Source of the DNA: Canicola haemoglobinophilus
Lineage (GTDB): Bacteria; Pseudomonadota; Gammaproteobacteria; Enterobacterales; Pasteurellaceae
DNA length: 35,279 nucleotides
Direction of reading: 5' to 3'
Assembly: GCF_002015075.1 (NCBI RefSeq)
Contig: NZ_MUXZ01000024.1
Coordinates: 1 to 35,279, forward strand
Within the stretch, counting starts at the first letter, position 1. Every line of letters begins with the position of its first letter. Of the stretch, positions 1 through 6,451 are shown piece by piece. The notes beneath the pieces were generated by a model that did no database searches, was not told the origin of the DNA, and saw only the letters and a program-made list of their open reading frames with translations. Position numbers and translations under genes: made by a program.

Positions 1-1
1 G

Positions 2-205
2 AATGCAGTGGAATCGCTTAATAGTGTGATTCGTCGTGTAATTAAAAAACGCAATGTGTTTCCAACGGATGATTCGGTGTTCAAAGTAATTTGGCTTGCG
101 ATGAAAGATGCCTCAAAAAAATGGACAATGCCGATTCAAAACTGGAAACTGGCGATGAATCGATTTATGATTGATTTTGGTGCTCGCCTAGACGAGCACC
201 GTTAA
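2..205 (+). CDS. IS256-family (mutator-type) transposase, C-terminal end
   Basis: An open frame runs in from the left window edge and stops at 203-205, giving the last 67 residues of a transposase. It shows the conserved C-terminal pattern of the IS256/mutator family: an NAVESLNSVIRR stretch, then LFP/VFPTDDS-like residues, SKKWTMPIQNW and NRF. The SLN glutamate region belongs to the end of the DDE catalytic domain, so the catalytic aspartates lie outside the window. The ATG at 8 is internal and not a real start. Family assignment is from recognised motifs. Whether the element is complete cannot be seen. Confidence 0.85.
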   Translation, partial: NAVESLNSVIRRVIKKRNVFPTDDSVFKVIWLAMKDASKKWTMPIQNWKLAMNRFMIDFGARLDEHR

Positions 206-211
206 GTTGAA

Positions 212-238
212 ATGGGTGTTTACACAGAATTTGGGATG
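212..238 (+). mobile_element. Probable right end of the IS256-family element
   Basis: Just after the transposase stop lies GGGTGTTTACACAGAATTTG followed by GGATGGGGTC. It resembles the terminal inverted repeats of IS256 elements, which typically carry a TTTACACA-like block a few bases after the transposase stop. The left terminus is outside the window, so the exact boundary and target duplication cannot be confirmed. Confidence 0.4.
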
Positions 239-260
239 GGGTCACAATAAGGGGGTAATT

Positions 261-503
261 ATGCAAAAATCATTATTCGCAACCTACTCTTTATTTAGTA
301 AATGGTTCTTTACTACGCTACTTTTAATATCGTGCAGTGCATTATTCACTGATATCATTATTGCGATTTCACCAAACAAACTTATAAAATATTCGCTGTT
401 TTTTCTAAATTCTTGTATGGTGTTTTATTCATTATATAAATTGATAAAACTACATCTTAGGGTATATCACCTAATCAAATATCTTCATAACAAGTCCGCC
501 TAG
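261..503 (+). CDS. Small two-helix membrane protein of unknown function
   Basis: This 80-residue protein starts at the ATG at 261, chosen over an in-frame ATG at 207 because AAGGGGGT at 249-256 is a well-placed ribosome binding site. The 207 start would also lie inside the IS end. It has two hydrophobic stretches, roughly residues 13-33 and 40-60, and a basic C-terminus rich in Lys, Tyr and His. There is no cleavable signal or lipobox. It faces the phage gene D tail-to-tail, and its stop codon sits in a terminator hairpin. I do not recognise the family. Small membrane proteins at prophage edges are often lysis or morons genes, but nothing here proves that. Confidence 0.6.
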   Translation: MQKSLFATYSLFSKWFFTTLLLISCSALFTDIIIAISPNKLIKYSLFFLNSCMVFYSLYKLIKLHLRVYHLIKYLHNKSA

Positions 504-518
504 TGCGGATTTTTTATT
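495..518 (+). terminator. Rho-independent terminator after the small membrane protein
   Basis: TCCGC (495-499) pairs with GCGGA (505-509) over a five-base loop and is followed by TTTTTTATT. The loop contains the TAG stop of the preceding gene. Confidence 0.7.
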
Positions 519-1692
519 CTGTGTCACTTTCCAACTTCAACTCACACTCAACCGCCGTCGTAAATCCACTTGCCGTTAGGCTATGTGTGACTTTGCTAAT
601 TATCCAGTCGCTACTATCAATCTGATCTTTAAACCCGATTAGTCTTACTCGCAATTCTGGCATAAGTTCCGCATTGCCATGGGCTAAATTTAAAGAAAAG
701 GTTGCCACGCCTCTTTTCATGCGGTCAAAAGCCGCTTTAGCTGCATTGAGTGCATAAGCCTCTGTTTTATAGGTATGGCGTAAGGTTTTCATTTTATTAC
801 TGTCGCTTTCTACTGGTGCAGTTTGTACAATATTGTTGTATTTTTTCTTTGTTTGCTGTTGTCCTGTCACTGTACCGTCTTTTTTCTCTTTTCTTTTTGT
901 CGTCCTTGTGCGGCGTTCAATTTTCGTATTTTCATCAACAATCACTTCGCCTTTTTTACCTGTGTCCATATTATGCCAATAGGCACGCACTGCCGTATAA
1001 TTATCGTTTTCTGTTAGCGAGAAATTAAAACTATCGCCTAACTGTCTTGTTATCTCCATTATCGGCAAGGCTTTACCGCTCACACTCAGTCCCAATCCCA
1101 CGGGCATAAATAGCAATTTTCCGTTTTTGACCGTTGCAATAGCATCATGATTTTCTGCCAAGCGAGTTAATAAATTAATATCGCTTTCATTGGTTTGGTC
1201 TAAGTGCGGTATGATTTTCTCTTTGAAAAAATCCGCACAAGCGGGTTCAAGGGCATTTTCTTGGGCAATTTGAGAGATAAGTTTCTCAAAGGTAATATTG
1301 TCAAAAGAACGTTCTTTTTTATCGCTTAGTGACCCTCGTAGATCAGCACTTCTTGCACGAATGGTAAGGCTATCTGGACTGCCGCTATATTGTAGTTCGT
1401 CCACGGTAAATTTACCTTTAGGAATTAATTGTTCCCCTTGCCAACCAATTGCGACTTCAAGTTGAGCCCCACGACGAGGGAAAACTAATTGCCCGTCATG
1501 GTCACTGAGTTGAATATCAATTTCGTCCGCCTCAAACCCTCGATTATCACTCATATTCATGGAGATTAGGCGATGGCTAATCAACGTGGTAATTTCTTTT
1601 TGGCTTTTATCTTGATTAATCACGCTTAAACGATAAGCGGGAATACGATGATTTGTGGCTAAAGTGCGGTCTAAAAATTCGGAATAGTGCAT
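514..1692 (-). CDS. D: P2-like phage tail protein D (late control gene D protein)
   Basis: A 392-residue protein of about the length of P2 gpD (387). It is a baseplate-hub component of contractile-tailed phages, of the gp27/VgrG-like fold. Supporting stretches are the N-terminal FLDRTLATNHRIPAYRLSV region, DHDGQLVFPRRGAQLEVAIGW (about residues 67-87), DELQYSGSPDSLTIRARSAD, and the C-terminal LRVRLIGFKDQIDSSDWIISKV and HSLTASGFTTAVECEL segments. It begins 2 bases after the U stop, so it is translationally coupled to U as in P2. A lysine-rich linker near residues 255-285 (TRTTKRKEKKDG) is typical. The gene is intact. Its module is broken, so it is probably not part of a working phage. Confidence 0.88.
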   Translation of the reverse strand: MHYSEFLDRTLATNHRIPAYRLSVINQDKSQKEITTLISHRLISMNMSDNRGFEADEIDIQLSDHDGQLVFPRRGAQLEVAIGWQGEQLIPKGKFTVDELQYSGSPDSLTIRARSADLRGSLSDKKERSFDNITFEKLISQIAQENALEPACADFFKEKIIPHLDQTNESDINLLTRLAENHDAIATVKNGKLLFMPVGLGLSVSGKALPIMEITRQLGDSFNFSLTENDNYTAVRAYWHNMDTGKKGEVIVDENTKIERRTRTTKRKEKKDGTVTGQQQTKKKYNNIVQTAPVESDSNKMKTLRHTYKTEAYALNAAKAAFDRMKRGVATFSLNLAHGNAELMPELRVRLIGFKDQIDSSDWIISKVTHSLTASGFTTAVECELKLESDTE

Positions 1693-1694
1693 AA

Positions 1695-2132
1695 TTAAAT
1701 AAAACTCTTTAAGTTATCGCCAATATCTTTTAATAAACTTTCGTCTGTGCGTTTTAATTTCATGGAAAAGTCAATGCGTCTTGCGGCACCGTCGGCAAAG
1801 AAATAAGACTTGCTCACACTAATTTCTTCAATTACAAACCAGCCTAAAATCAAAAAATTACTACCGTCAATTAAAGGCAAAGGTTCGCCTTGTTCTGCCA
1901 AGGTTTCAAGAGCGGCGATGCTTAAATTAGCGCCCGTAATTTCTGGCATAAGCACACCATTAATGGTCATTGTTTCGCTCTCTTTGCCAGTAAATTGCGT
2001 TTTCGGTAATGCGCCTATTACAGCGTTTGTCGGTTGTCGCCATGTGACTGTGCGTTGAGTATCTTGATAAGGTACGGTTGAGCGCATAAAAATAAAAAAT
2101 CCATACGCCATCATTGCTGCAGACTGGAACAT
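1695..2132 (-). CDS. U: P2-like phage tail protein U
   Basis: A 145-residue homologue of P2 gpU (159 residues), a tail-completion protein. Recognisable segments are GFFIFMRSTVPYQDTQRT near the start, GVLMPEITG (about 59-67), LPLIDGSNFLILGWFVI and FFADGAARRIDFSMKL near the end. AGGAA sits just before the ATG at 2132. An ATG pair six codons inside is an alternative start. In P2, U follows the tape-measure gene T. Here T is absent, and U follows E' after only 65 bases that contain a terminator. Confidence 0.85.
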   Translation of the reverse strand: MFQSAAMMAYGFFIFMRSTVPYQDTQRTVTWRQPTNAVIGALPKTQFTGKESETMTINGVLMPEITGANLSIAALETLAEQGEPLPLIDGSNFLILGWFVIEEISVSKSYFFADGAARRIDFSMKLKRTDESLLKDIGDNLKSFI

Positions 2133-2156
2133 TTTTTTTCCTGTTATTGATTGGCT

Positions 2157-2199
2157 AATAAAAAGCGGTGAAAATTATAAAAATTTCACCGCACTTTTT
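2157..2199 (-). terminator. Uptake-signal hairpin terminator between E' and U
   Basis: On the minus strand AAGTGCGGTGAAA pairs with TTTCACCGC (one bulge) and is followed by TTTTTATT. One arm is an exact uptake signal (2188-2196). It would stop transcripts from FII-E-E' before U. In an intact P2-like operon T would be read through here, so the hairpin marks where the module is broken. Confidence 0.65.
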
Positions 2200-2407
2200 A
2201 ATCATCAGATTGACTTCTTTCTCTTGCTTTTTCACGCCATAACATCAATTCCGCTAAATCCATTTCATCAAACACCGAGGGCGCCCAATGAAAAATAGTG
2301 GCAATATCTGCAATAGCATCTTCGACACAATGAGGAATAACTAGGCTTGTAGTTCCGCTGTCATATCCTCGGCGGTTTCTTCGTTCGTTTCCGTTTTCAC
2401 GAAAAAA
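2198..2407 (-). CDS. E+E': Phage tail protein E', -1 frameshift extension of E
   Basis: This frame opens over the end of E and continues to 2198 with a tryptophan- and acid-rich sequence (HWAPSVFDEMDLAELMLWREKA) characteristic of P2 E' products. On the minus strand the E frame reads GGT TTT TTC GTG. The heptamer T TTT TTC (2407-2401) lets the ribosome step back one base and continue CGT GAA AAC into E'. The fused product would be about 150 residues from the ATG at 2652 (P2 E+E' is 142). There is no convincing independent start for E', and the ATG at 2425 is inside E. Confidence 0.75.
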   Translation of the reverse strand, partial: FFRENGNERRNRRGYDSGTTSLVIPHCVEDAIADIATIFHWAPSVFDEMDLAELMLWREKARERSQSDD

Positions 2408-2652
2408 CCGATAGTCTCCGAGCAAAGTGCAGTAAAATCAATTGGATCAAGATTTAAAATTTCCACTTTGCCTAAAGAAGGCTGAGTAATGCGTGGTAAT
2501 AATTGACAATAAGCATCAACATCCATTTGCATCACATCAAACATTTTTAGCCCTTTTAACGCATTGACATTCGGTTTAATTAAGCGAATTTCATTAATTT
2601 CTGTTTCGCCACGTTTTAATGGCTGAATTAAAGTAACAGTTTTATTTTTCAT
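2341..2652 (-). CDS. E: P2-like phage tail protein E
   Basis: A 103-residue protein in the place of P2 gpE (91 residues), a small tail-assembly protein made before the tape measure. It shows TVTLIQPLKRGETEINEIRLIKPNVNALKGL near the N-terminus and a central MQMDVDAYCQLLPRITQPSL segment typical of the phage tail assembly chaperone family. It lies 22 bases after the FII stop, with a GGGAAAAA-type binding site before the ATG at 2652. Its 3' part overlaps the E' frame, which is reached by a -1 slip at a run of six T's. Confidence 0.85.
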   Translation of the reverse strand: MKNKTVTLIQPLKRGETEINEIRLIKPNVNALKGLKMFDVMQMDVDAYCQLLPRITQPSLGKVEILNLDPIDFTALCSETIGFFVKTETNEETAEDMTAELQA

Positions 2653-2674
2653 GTTTTTTCCCTATGACTAAATA

Positions 2675-3046
2675 TTACAAACCAATTGCACGACGGTGTT
2701 CTTTTAAGCGATCTACACCATTTACAACAAAGACATGATTTAATAAATCAATTTCGATCAGGGTTTTACCGTTCACGATTTCTTTGTAGTAAGTTAATGA
2801 TGCTTTGTAGGTTTCTTCCGTATCATCACCAACTTTTGCATTACCCGGGTCAATTTCGGTATAGCGCCCACGCATAACCAATTCCACTGCGTTCACTTCG
2901 CCAGTATCATCACGCTCATAAGACTGTGATAAACGCAAGAGTACACCGCTAATTTCGGCAGAACCAAATAAGGCTCGCATATCTGCCATGTGACCGCCAA
3001 ATTTTAATTCTGCTTCTAATTTTTCTAAGCCTAAATTAATATCCAC
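2675..3046 (-). pseudogene. FII: P2-like major tail tube protein FII, N-terminus missing
   Basis: The remaining 123 residues match the C-terminal two thirds of P2 FII (172 residues): SYERDDTGEVNAVELVMRG, YTEIDPGNAKVGDDTE, VNGKTLIEIDLLN and the terminal VNGVDRLKEHRRAIGL. The reading frame begins at a GTG that corresponds to an internal valine of the family, and a TAA lies two codons upstream in frame. About 48 N-terminal residues are therefore gone and the break is at about 3047. Everything that should precede FII in the late region (sheath FI, baseplate, capsid genes) is missing too. Confidence 0.85.
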
Positions 3047-3191
3047 TTTTTATGTTTGACGAGAATTTGACGAAAAGGGAATAAATAGCTATTAAAATTT
3101 GATAATTTATGAGATTAAAGATATTATGAAAAGGTGTTTAAGTCTTTGATTTAAAAGTTATTTTATGTTTTTTAATTGTTTGTATGGCTTA
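3047..3191. other. Non-coding junction between truncated FII and the attachment site
   Basis: AT-rich stretch with no gene. It contains two TTTGACGA copies (3054-3061 and 3066-3073) next to the break in FII, which could be integrase arm-type sites. That reading is speculative. Confidence 0.3.
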
Positions 3192-3252
3192 GGTCTTGAA
3201 AACCGGCGAGGGTTTACGCCCTCCGTGAGTTCGAATCTCACTTCCTCCGCCA
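3192..3252 (+). other. 3' part of tRNA-Ser(UGA): prophage attachment site
   Basis: From 3192 the sequence is the 3' part of a serine tRNA: anticodon loop CTTGAAA with anticodon TGA at 3197-3199, a long variable arm with GAGGG/CCCTC, a T arm GTGAG-TTCGAAT-CTCAC, acceptor strand TTCCTCC, discriminator G and an encoded CCA at 3250-3252. Upstream there is no acceptor GGAGGAA, no D arm, and the anticodon stem fails at its outer two pairs (A-G, then T-G). Homology therefore starts inside the anticodon stem, as expected where a tyrosine integrase recombined in the anticodon region of the tRNA gene. The intact gene or its 5' part should lie beyond the left edge. The fragment itself cannot make a tRNA. 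Confidence 0.85.
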
Positions 3253-3264
3253 TATTCTATAGAG

Positions 3265-3296
3265 CCGTGAGTAATATTTTACTCACAGCTTTTTTC
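3265..3296 (+). terminator. Terminator of the tRNA-Ser locus
   Basis: GTGAGTA pairs with TACTCAC over ATATTT, extended by flanking GC pairs, and is followed by TTTTTTC. It is the natural tRNA terminator, left behind with the 3' fragment. Confidence 0.7.
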
Positions 3297-3410
3297 ATTT
3301 ACTTCCTTGCTCTATTTACTTACGTTGAAATTTTCTTCAGATATGATTATTCATTGGAATAAGAATATGTATTTGGCAGCATCAATCTCTGACTTGTAAC
3401 CAAGATAAAT

Positions 3411-3467
3411 AAAAAATCTGTTCCTTATTTATCAGAGTAACTGACGTTAAAAGAACAGATTTTCTAT
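3411..3467 (-). terminator. Terminator downstream of yhhQ
   Basis: AAAATCTGTTC (3413-3423) and GAACAGATTTT (3453-3463) form an 11-base inverted repeat with an inner CAG/CTG helix. Read on the minus strand the second arm runs into TTTTTTATTT, so it serves yhhQ, 20 bases after its stop. Confidence 0.65.
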
Positions 3468-3487
3468 ATTTTATGTTTTTATTGCCG

Positions 3488-4195
3488 TTAGGCTGTCACT
3501 GGATCTATTGATAATAAACGTAACTTACTCATTATGTAATTTAGTAAGATCCCGTAGGCTGGGACAAATAATAGAATGCCAATGAATAACTTAAATAAAT
3601 AGTCAACGGAGCTAATTTCCACCCAATGTTCTGCCATGAAAGGATCACTACTTGCATAGAAAGCAATACTAAAGAACATAAAAGTATCAGCTAATGAGCC
3701 GAATACCATAGAGCAACTTGGCGCAATCCACCATGTTTTTAGCTTACGCAAATGATTAAATACATAAACATCTAACAATTGCCCAATCACATAAGCAGCA
3801 AAACTAGCGAAAGCAATACGGAAGACAAACGTATTAAATGTATTTAATACCTGAAACCCTTGATATTGGCTATCAGAAAATACTGTCGAAACAATATAGC
3901 TGATAATTAGTGCAGGGATCATTACCACAAAAATAATCCATCTCGCTTCTTTTGCACCAAATACACGTACAGTTAAATCTGTTGCTAAGAAAATAAAAGG
4001 AAAGGTAAGGGCTCCCCATGTATTATGGAAAGAAAAGTTTTCTGCAAATCCGAATTTGGTAAGTGGAAGTGTAATTTCAAACGGGATTTGAACGAGATAG
4101 TTACTTGCCGTAATGATAAAAATATGGAAGAAACTGAGGATGATTAATGCTCGTTTTTTTTGTTGATCACTAAAGATCGAAGAAATGTTTTTCAT
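3488..4195 (-). CDS. yhhQ: Queuosine precursor (preQ0/preQ1) transporter YhhQ
   Basis: A 235-residue inner-membrane protein of the VUT/COG1738 family, which imports 7-deazaguanine precursors of the tRNA base queuosine. It has about six hydrophobic segments (ALIILSFFHIFIITASNYLV, FPFIFLATDLTVRVFG, WIIFVVMIPALIISYIV, AFASFAAYVIGQLLDVYVF, MFFSIAFYA, LFIGILLFVPAYGILLNYI). It also has the family signatures PFIFLATDLTVRVFGAKEAR and IGQLLDVYVFNHLR. The start is the ATG at 4195, with AAAAAGG at 4210-4204. An in-frame ATG at 4240 is rejected because it lies inside the riboswitch stem. It is a single gene facing the tRNA-Ser attachment site. Control is probably at translation, by preQ1 binding to its leader. 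Confidence 0.88.
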   Translation of the reverse strand: MKNISSIFSDQQKKRALIILSFFHIFIITASNYLVQIPFEITLPLTKFGFAENFSFHNTWGALTFPFIFLATDLTVRVFGAKEARWIIFVVMIPALIISYIVSTVFSDSQYQGFQVLNTFNTFVFRIAFASFAAYVIGQLLDVYVFNHLRKLKTWWIAPSCSMVFGSLADTFMFFSIAFYASSDPFMAEHWVEISSVDYLFKLFIGILLFVPAYGILLNYIMSKLRLLSIDPVTA

Positions 4196-4202
4196 TTTTT
4201 GT

Positions 4203-4243
4203 ACCTTTTTGATAAATAAAATTGGGGTTAGGGAACCCAATGG
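4203..4243 (-). promoter_or_regulatory. PreQ1-I riboswitch upstream of yhhQ
   Basis: On the minus strand TTGGG (4240-4236) pairs with CCCAA (4226-4222) around the loop TTCCCTAAC. An AT-rich tail then ends in AAAAAGG (4210-4204). The layout matches the translational class I preQ1 riboswitch: a short hairpin, an A-rich tail folding into it, and the loop CCT pairing with the AGG of the Shine-Dalgarno as a pseudoknot. Binding of preQ1 would hide the yhhQ ribosome site. The function of the adjacent gene supports the call. Confidence 0.8.
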
Positions 4244-4377
4244 AATGACCTCCTAAATTGGAGGGCAAAGAATAATACTGAATTAAGGAAATATTTCAAC
4301 TAATATTTACAAGCAAAATAGCTATTTTTTTGCTATCCTACGCAACGATTTTTACCTTAAATTGATGGGATATAACC

Positions 4378-5166
4378 ATGAGCGAAACAGAAAATCTTGC
4401 GCAAAATCAACCGCACTTTTCCACAGAAGACACCACGCATTTTGGATTTCAGACAGTTGCAAAATCAGAAAAACAAAAATTAGTTGCCAATGTTTTTCAT
4501 TCTGTTGCAGCAAAATATGACTTAATGAATGATTTACTCTCTTTTGGCATTCACCGTGTATGGAAACGTTTTACGATTGATTGCAGTGGTGTAATAAAAG
4601 GGCATAAAGTACTTGATCTTGCAGGTGGAACAGGAGATTTTTCTGCTAAGTTTTCTCGAATTGTAGGCGAGCAAGGTGAAGTTGTCTTAGCGGATATTAA
4701 CTCATCTATGTTGGAAGTCGGTCGAGATAAATTACGTAATTTAGGTGTTGTGGGCAATATTAATTATGTACAAGCCAATGCGGAAGAATTGCCTTTTGCC
4801 GATAATACTTTTGATTGTGTGATCATTAGTTTTGGACTGCGTAATGTAACTGATAAAGACAAAGCCTTACGTTCAATGTTTAGAGTATTAAAACCCGGTG
4901 GGCGTTTACTAGTATTAGAGTTTTCTAAGCCTATCTTAGATCCCTTAAGTAAAGTTTATAATTTTTATTCTTTTAATATTTTGCCAAAAATTGGAGAGGT
5001 TGTTGTGAACGATGCGGACAGTTATCGTTATCTTGCAGAGTCAATTCGTATGCATCCTGAACAAGATGTATTAAAAGAGATGATGTCTCAGGCTGGATTT
5101 GAACAAGTGAGTTATTACAATCTTAGTGCTGGTATTGTCGCATTACATCGTGGTTATAAGTTTTAA
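4378..5166 (+). CDS. ubiE: Ubiquinone/menaquinone C-methyltransferase UbiE
   Basis: A 262-residue SAM-dependent methyltransferase that C-methylates both 2-polyprenyl-6-methoxy-1,4-benzoquinol (ubiquinone path) and demethylmenaquinone. The SAM site VLDLAGGTGDFSAKF is near residue 80. The ubiE signatures AAKYDLMNDLLSFGIHRVWKR, FGLRNVTDKDKAL and RVLKPGGRLLVLEFSKP follow in order, and the C-terminus ends SAGIVALHRGYKF as usual. It heads the run ubiE-DUF4328-ubiJ-ubiB. An uptake signal lies inside its first codons (4410-4418). Serving both quinone pathways links it to the menFDH genes further along. Confidence 0.96.
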   Translation: MSETENLAQNQPHFSTEDTTHFGFQTVAKSEKQKLVANVFHSVAAKYDLMNDLLSFGIHRVWKRFTIDCSGVIKGHKVLDLAGGTGDFSAKFSRIVGEQGEVVLADINSSMLEVGRDKLRNLGVVGNINYVQANAEELPFADNTFDCVIISFGLRNVTDKDKALRSMFRVLKPGGRLLVLEFSKPILDPLSKVYNFYSFNILPKIGEVVVNDADSYRYLAESIRMHPEQDVLKEMMSQAGFEQVSYYNLSAGIVALHRGYKF

Positions 5167-5175
5167 GAAATAAAT

Positions 5176-5823
5176 ATGATTAAAAATAATACCAAATGGG
5201 TGGTGTTTTTATTGGTAGTTGATGCAATATTATCTATTGCTCGCATTTTTATTTCGGTTAAAAGCTATAATTGGCTAGTTGAAGTGCACGAAGGTTTGCA
5301 TACGGATATGGCAATTATTGATAATCTGGCTCAATGGGAAAATACAATTCGTTTTGCACAAATAATAGTCTTAATTGTTCTAGGTATATCCGTTCTTATG
5401 TGGTTATATCAGGCGCATAAAAATTTATCTGTGTTAGGTGTGCAACATTTGAAATATAGCCATGCATCTTGTGTTTGGTGGTATTTCGTTCCTTTTGCTA
5501 ATCTACTTATGCCTTTTCGCACAATGAAAGAAACTTGGCAAGCTAGTCATGCACCATCAGATTGGTTTATGTTAAGAACGCCAGCCATTTTGCGTATTTG
5601 GTGGGGAGTGTGGTTACTCAATAGCTTTTTAGGCAATATAGTGCTTCGTATTGGTGATCATGTGCAAACTTTTGAGCAAGTAACAGACTTTTTAGTATTA
5701 ATTATTGTTTCTCAATTCGTTTCTATTGTACTGAACTTTGTCTTTTACAAAGTTATTATGGCGATTGATACTAAGCAACGTAGTTATTTTCAACAAAACG
5801 CTTCAACCAGTTTAGTTAGCTAG
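5176..5823 (+). CDS. DUF4328 family membrane protein
   Basis: A 215-residue integral membrane protein with four or five hydrophobic segments (about residues 8-28, 57-80, 93-115, 138-160 and 175-197). It has the DUF4328 signatures WLYQAHKNLSVLG, the CVWWYFVPFANLLMPFRTMKETW motif and a WWGVWLLN segment. No function is known for the family. It starts 9 bases after the ubiE stop and ends 7 bases before ubiJ, so it is almost certainly co-transcribed with the ubiquinone genes. In E. coli ubiE and ubiJ are adjacent, so this gene is an insertion in the operon. A role in quinone metabolism is only inferred from position. Confidence 0.8.
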   Translation: MIKNNTKWVVFLLVVDAILSIARIFISVKSYNWLVEVHEGLHTDMAIIDNLAQWENTIRFAQIIVLIVLGISVLMWLYQAHKNLSVLGVQHLKYSHASCVWWYFVPFANLLMPFRTMKETWQASHAPSDWFMLRTPAILRIWWGVWLLNSFLGNIVLRIGDHVQTFEQVTDFLVLIIVSQFVSIVLNFVFYKVIMAIDTKQRSYFQQNASTSLVS

Positions 5824-5830
5824 GTGAATT

Positions 5831-6451
5831 ATGAATTTATTACAACAATTAATGTTGCCACAAATTTTGAATGCGGGCTTAGAAACAGCTTTTAACCATT
5901 TATTAAAAAATACGGCTCATATTGAGCCGCACTTACGTAAGTTGAATGGTAAATGCCTGCTAGTTACCTTGGATAAAGTAAATATTCCTGTTTATTTTCT
6001 GTTTTCTATGCAACAAATTGATGTGCTTAATCAATATGAAGGCGAGGTTGATTGTGCAGTTCAATTATCTCCGACATTATTGTTGAAAAAGCCAGAGAAA
6101 TCTCAACTCAGTCAGTTTATTAATGATCAATCCATTCGCTTGCAAGGCGACTTACAAGTTTTACAGGATTTTGTGGCGTTGGTAGAGTTTCTACAAAAAG
6201 ATCCAGCGGAATTACTTTCCCATTATGTAGGCGATGTGGTTGCGCATAGTGCGGTCACTTTTTTGAAAAACTTAGCACATCTTCTTCAGTCCAAATTCAA
6301 TAAGAGCCAACAGTTTTGGGGCGAGCGATTAACTGAGGAATATGAAGTCATTGCGCCTAGTTTGGCGATTGAAGATTTTTGCCAACAAGTCAAAACATTA
6401 GAAAAACAAACCGCACTTTTAGAACAAAAATTTAAGCAAATTTTAGCATGA
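5831..6451 (+). CDS. ubiJ: Ubiquinone biosynthesis accessory factor UbiJ
   Basis: A 206-residue protein with an N-terminal SCP2 lipid-binding domain (about residues 15-115, with LNGKCLLVTLDKVNIPVYF and IRLQGDLQVLQDF), then a helical tail ending in a short coiled coil (QVKTLEKQTALLEQKFKQI). UbiJ holds aromatic-ring intermediates for the Ubi complex in the cytosol. Its stop overlaps the ubiB start (ATGA), which matches the ubiE-ubiJ-ubiB order known in enterobacteria. An uptake signal occurs near its 3' end (6410-6418). Confidence 0.9.
   Translation: MNLLQQLMLPQILNAGLETAFNHLLKNTAHIEPHLRKLNGKCLLVTLDKVNIPVYFLFSMQQIDVLNQYEGEVDCAVQLSPTLLLKKPEKSQLSQFINDQSIRLQGDLQVLQDFVALVEFLQKDPAELLSHYVGDVVAHSAVTFLKNLAHLLQSKFNKSQQFWGERLTEEYEVIAPSLAIEDFCQQVKTLEKQTALLEQKFKQILA

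Noticed and set aside
750..1028. Plus-strand frames of 92 and 64 codons opposite phage gene D
   Set aside because: Antisense to a clearly conserved gene. The Phe/Tyr/Cys-rich composition is typical of shadow frames.
3165..3362. 65-codon plus-strand frame across the tRNA fragment
   Set aside because: It reads through the tRNA-Ser 3' part and its terminator and has no ribosome site. The tRNA explains the sequence.
4196..4240. Longer yhhQ start at 4240
   Set aside because: The extra 15 codons fall in the preQ1 riboswitch and are not conserved family sequence.
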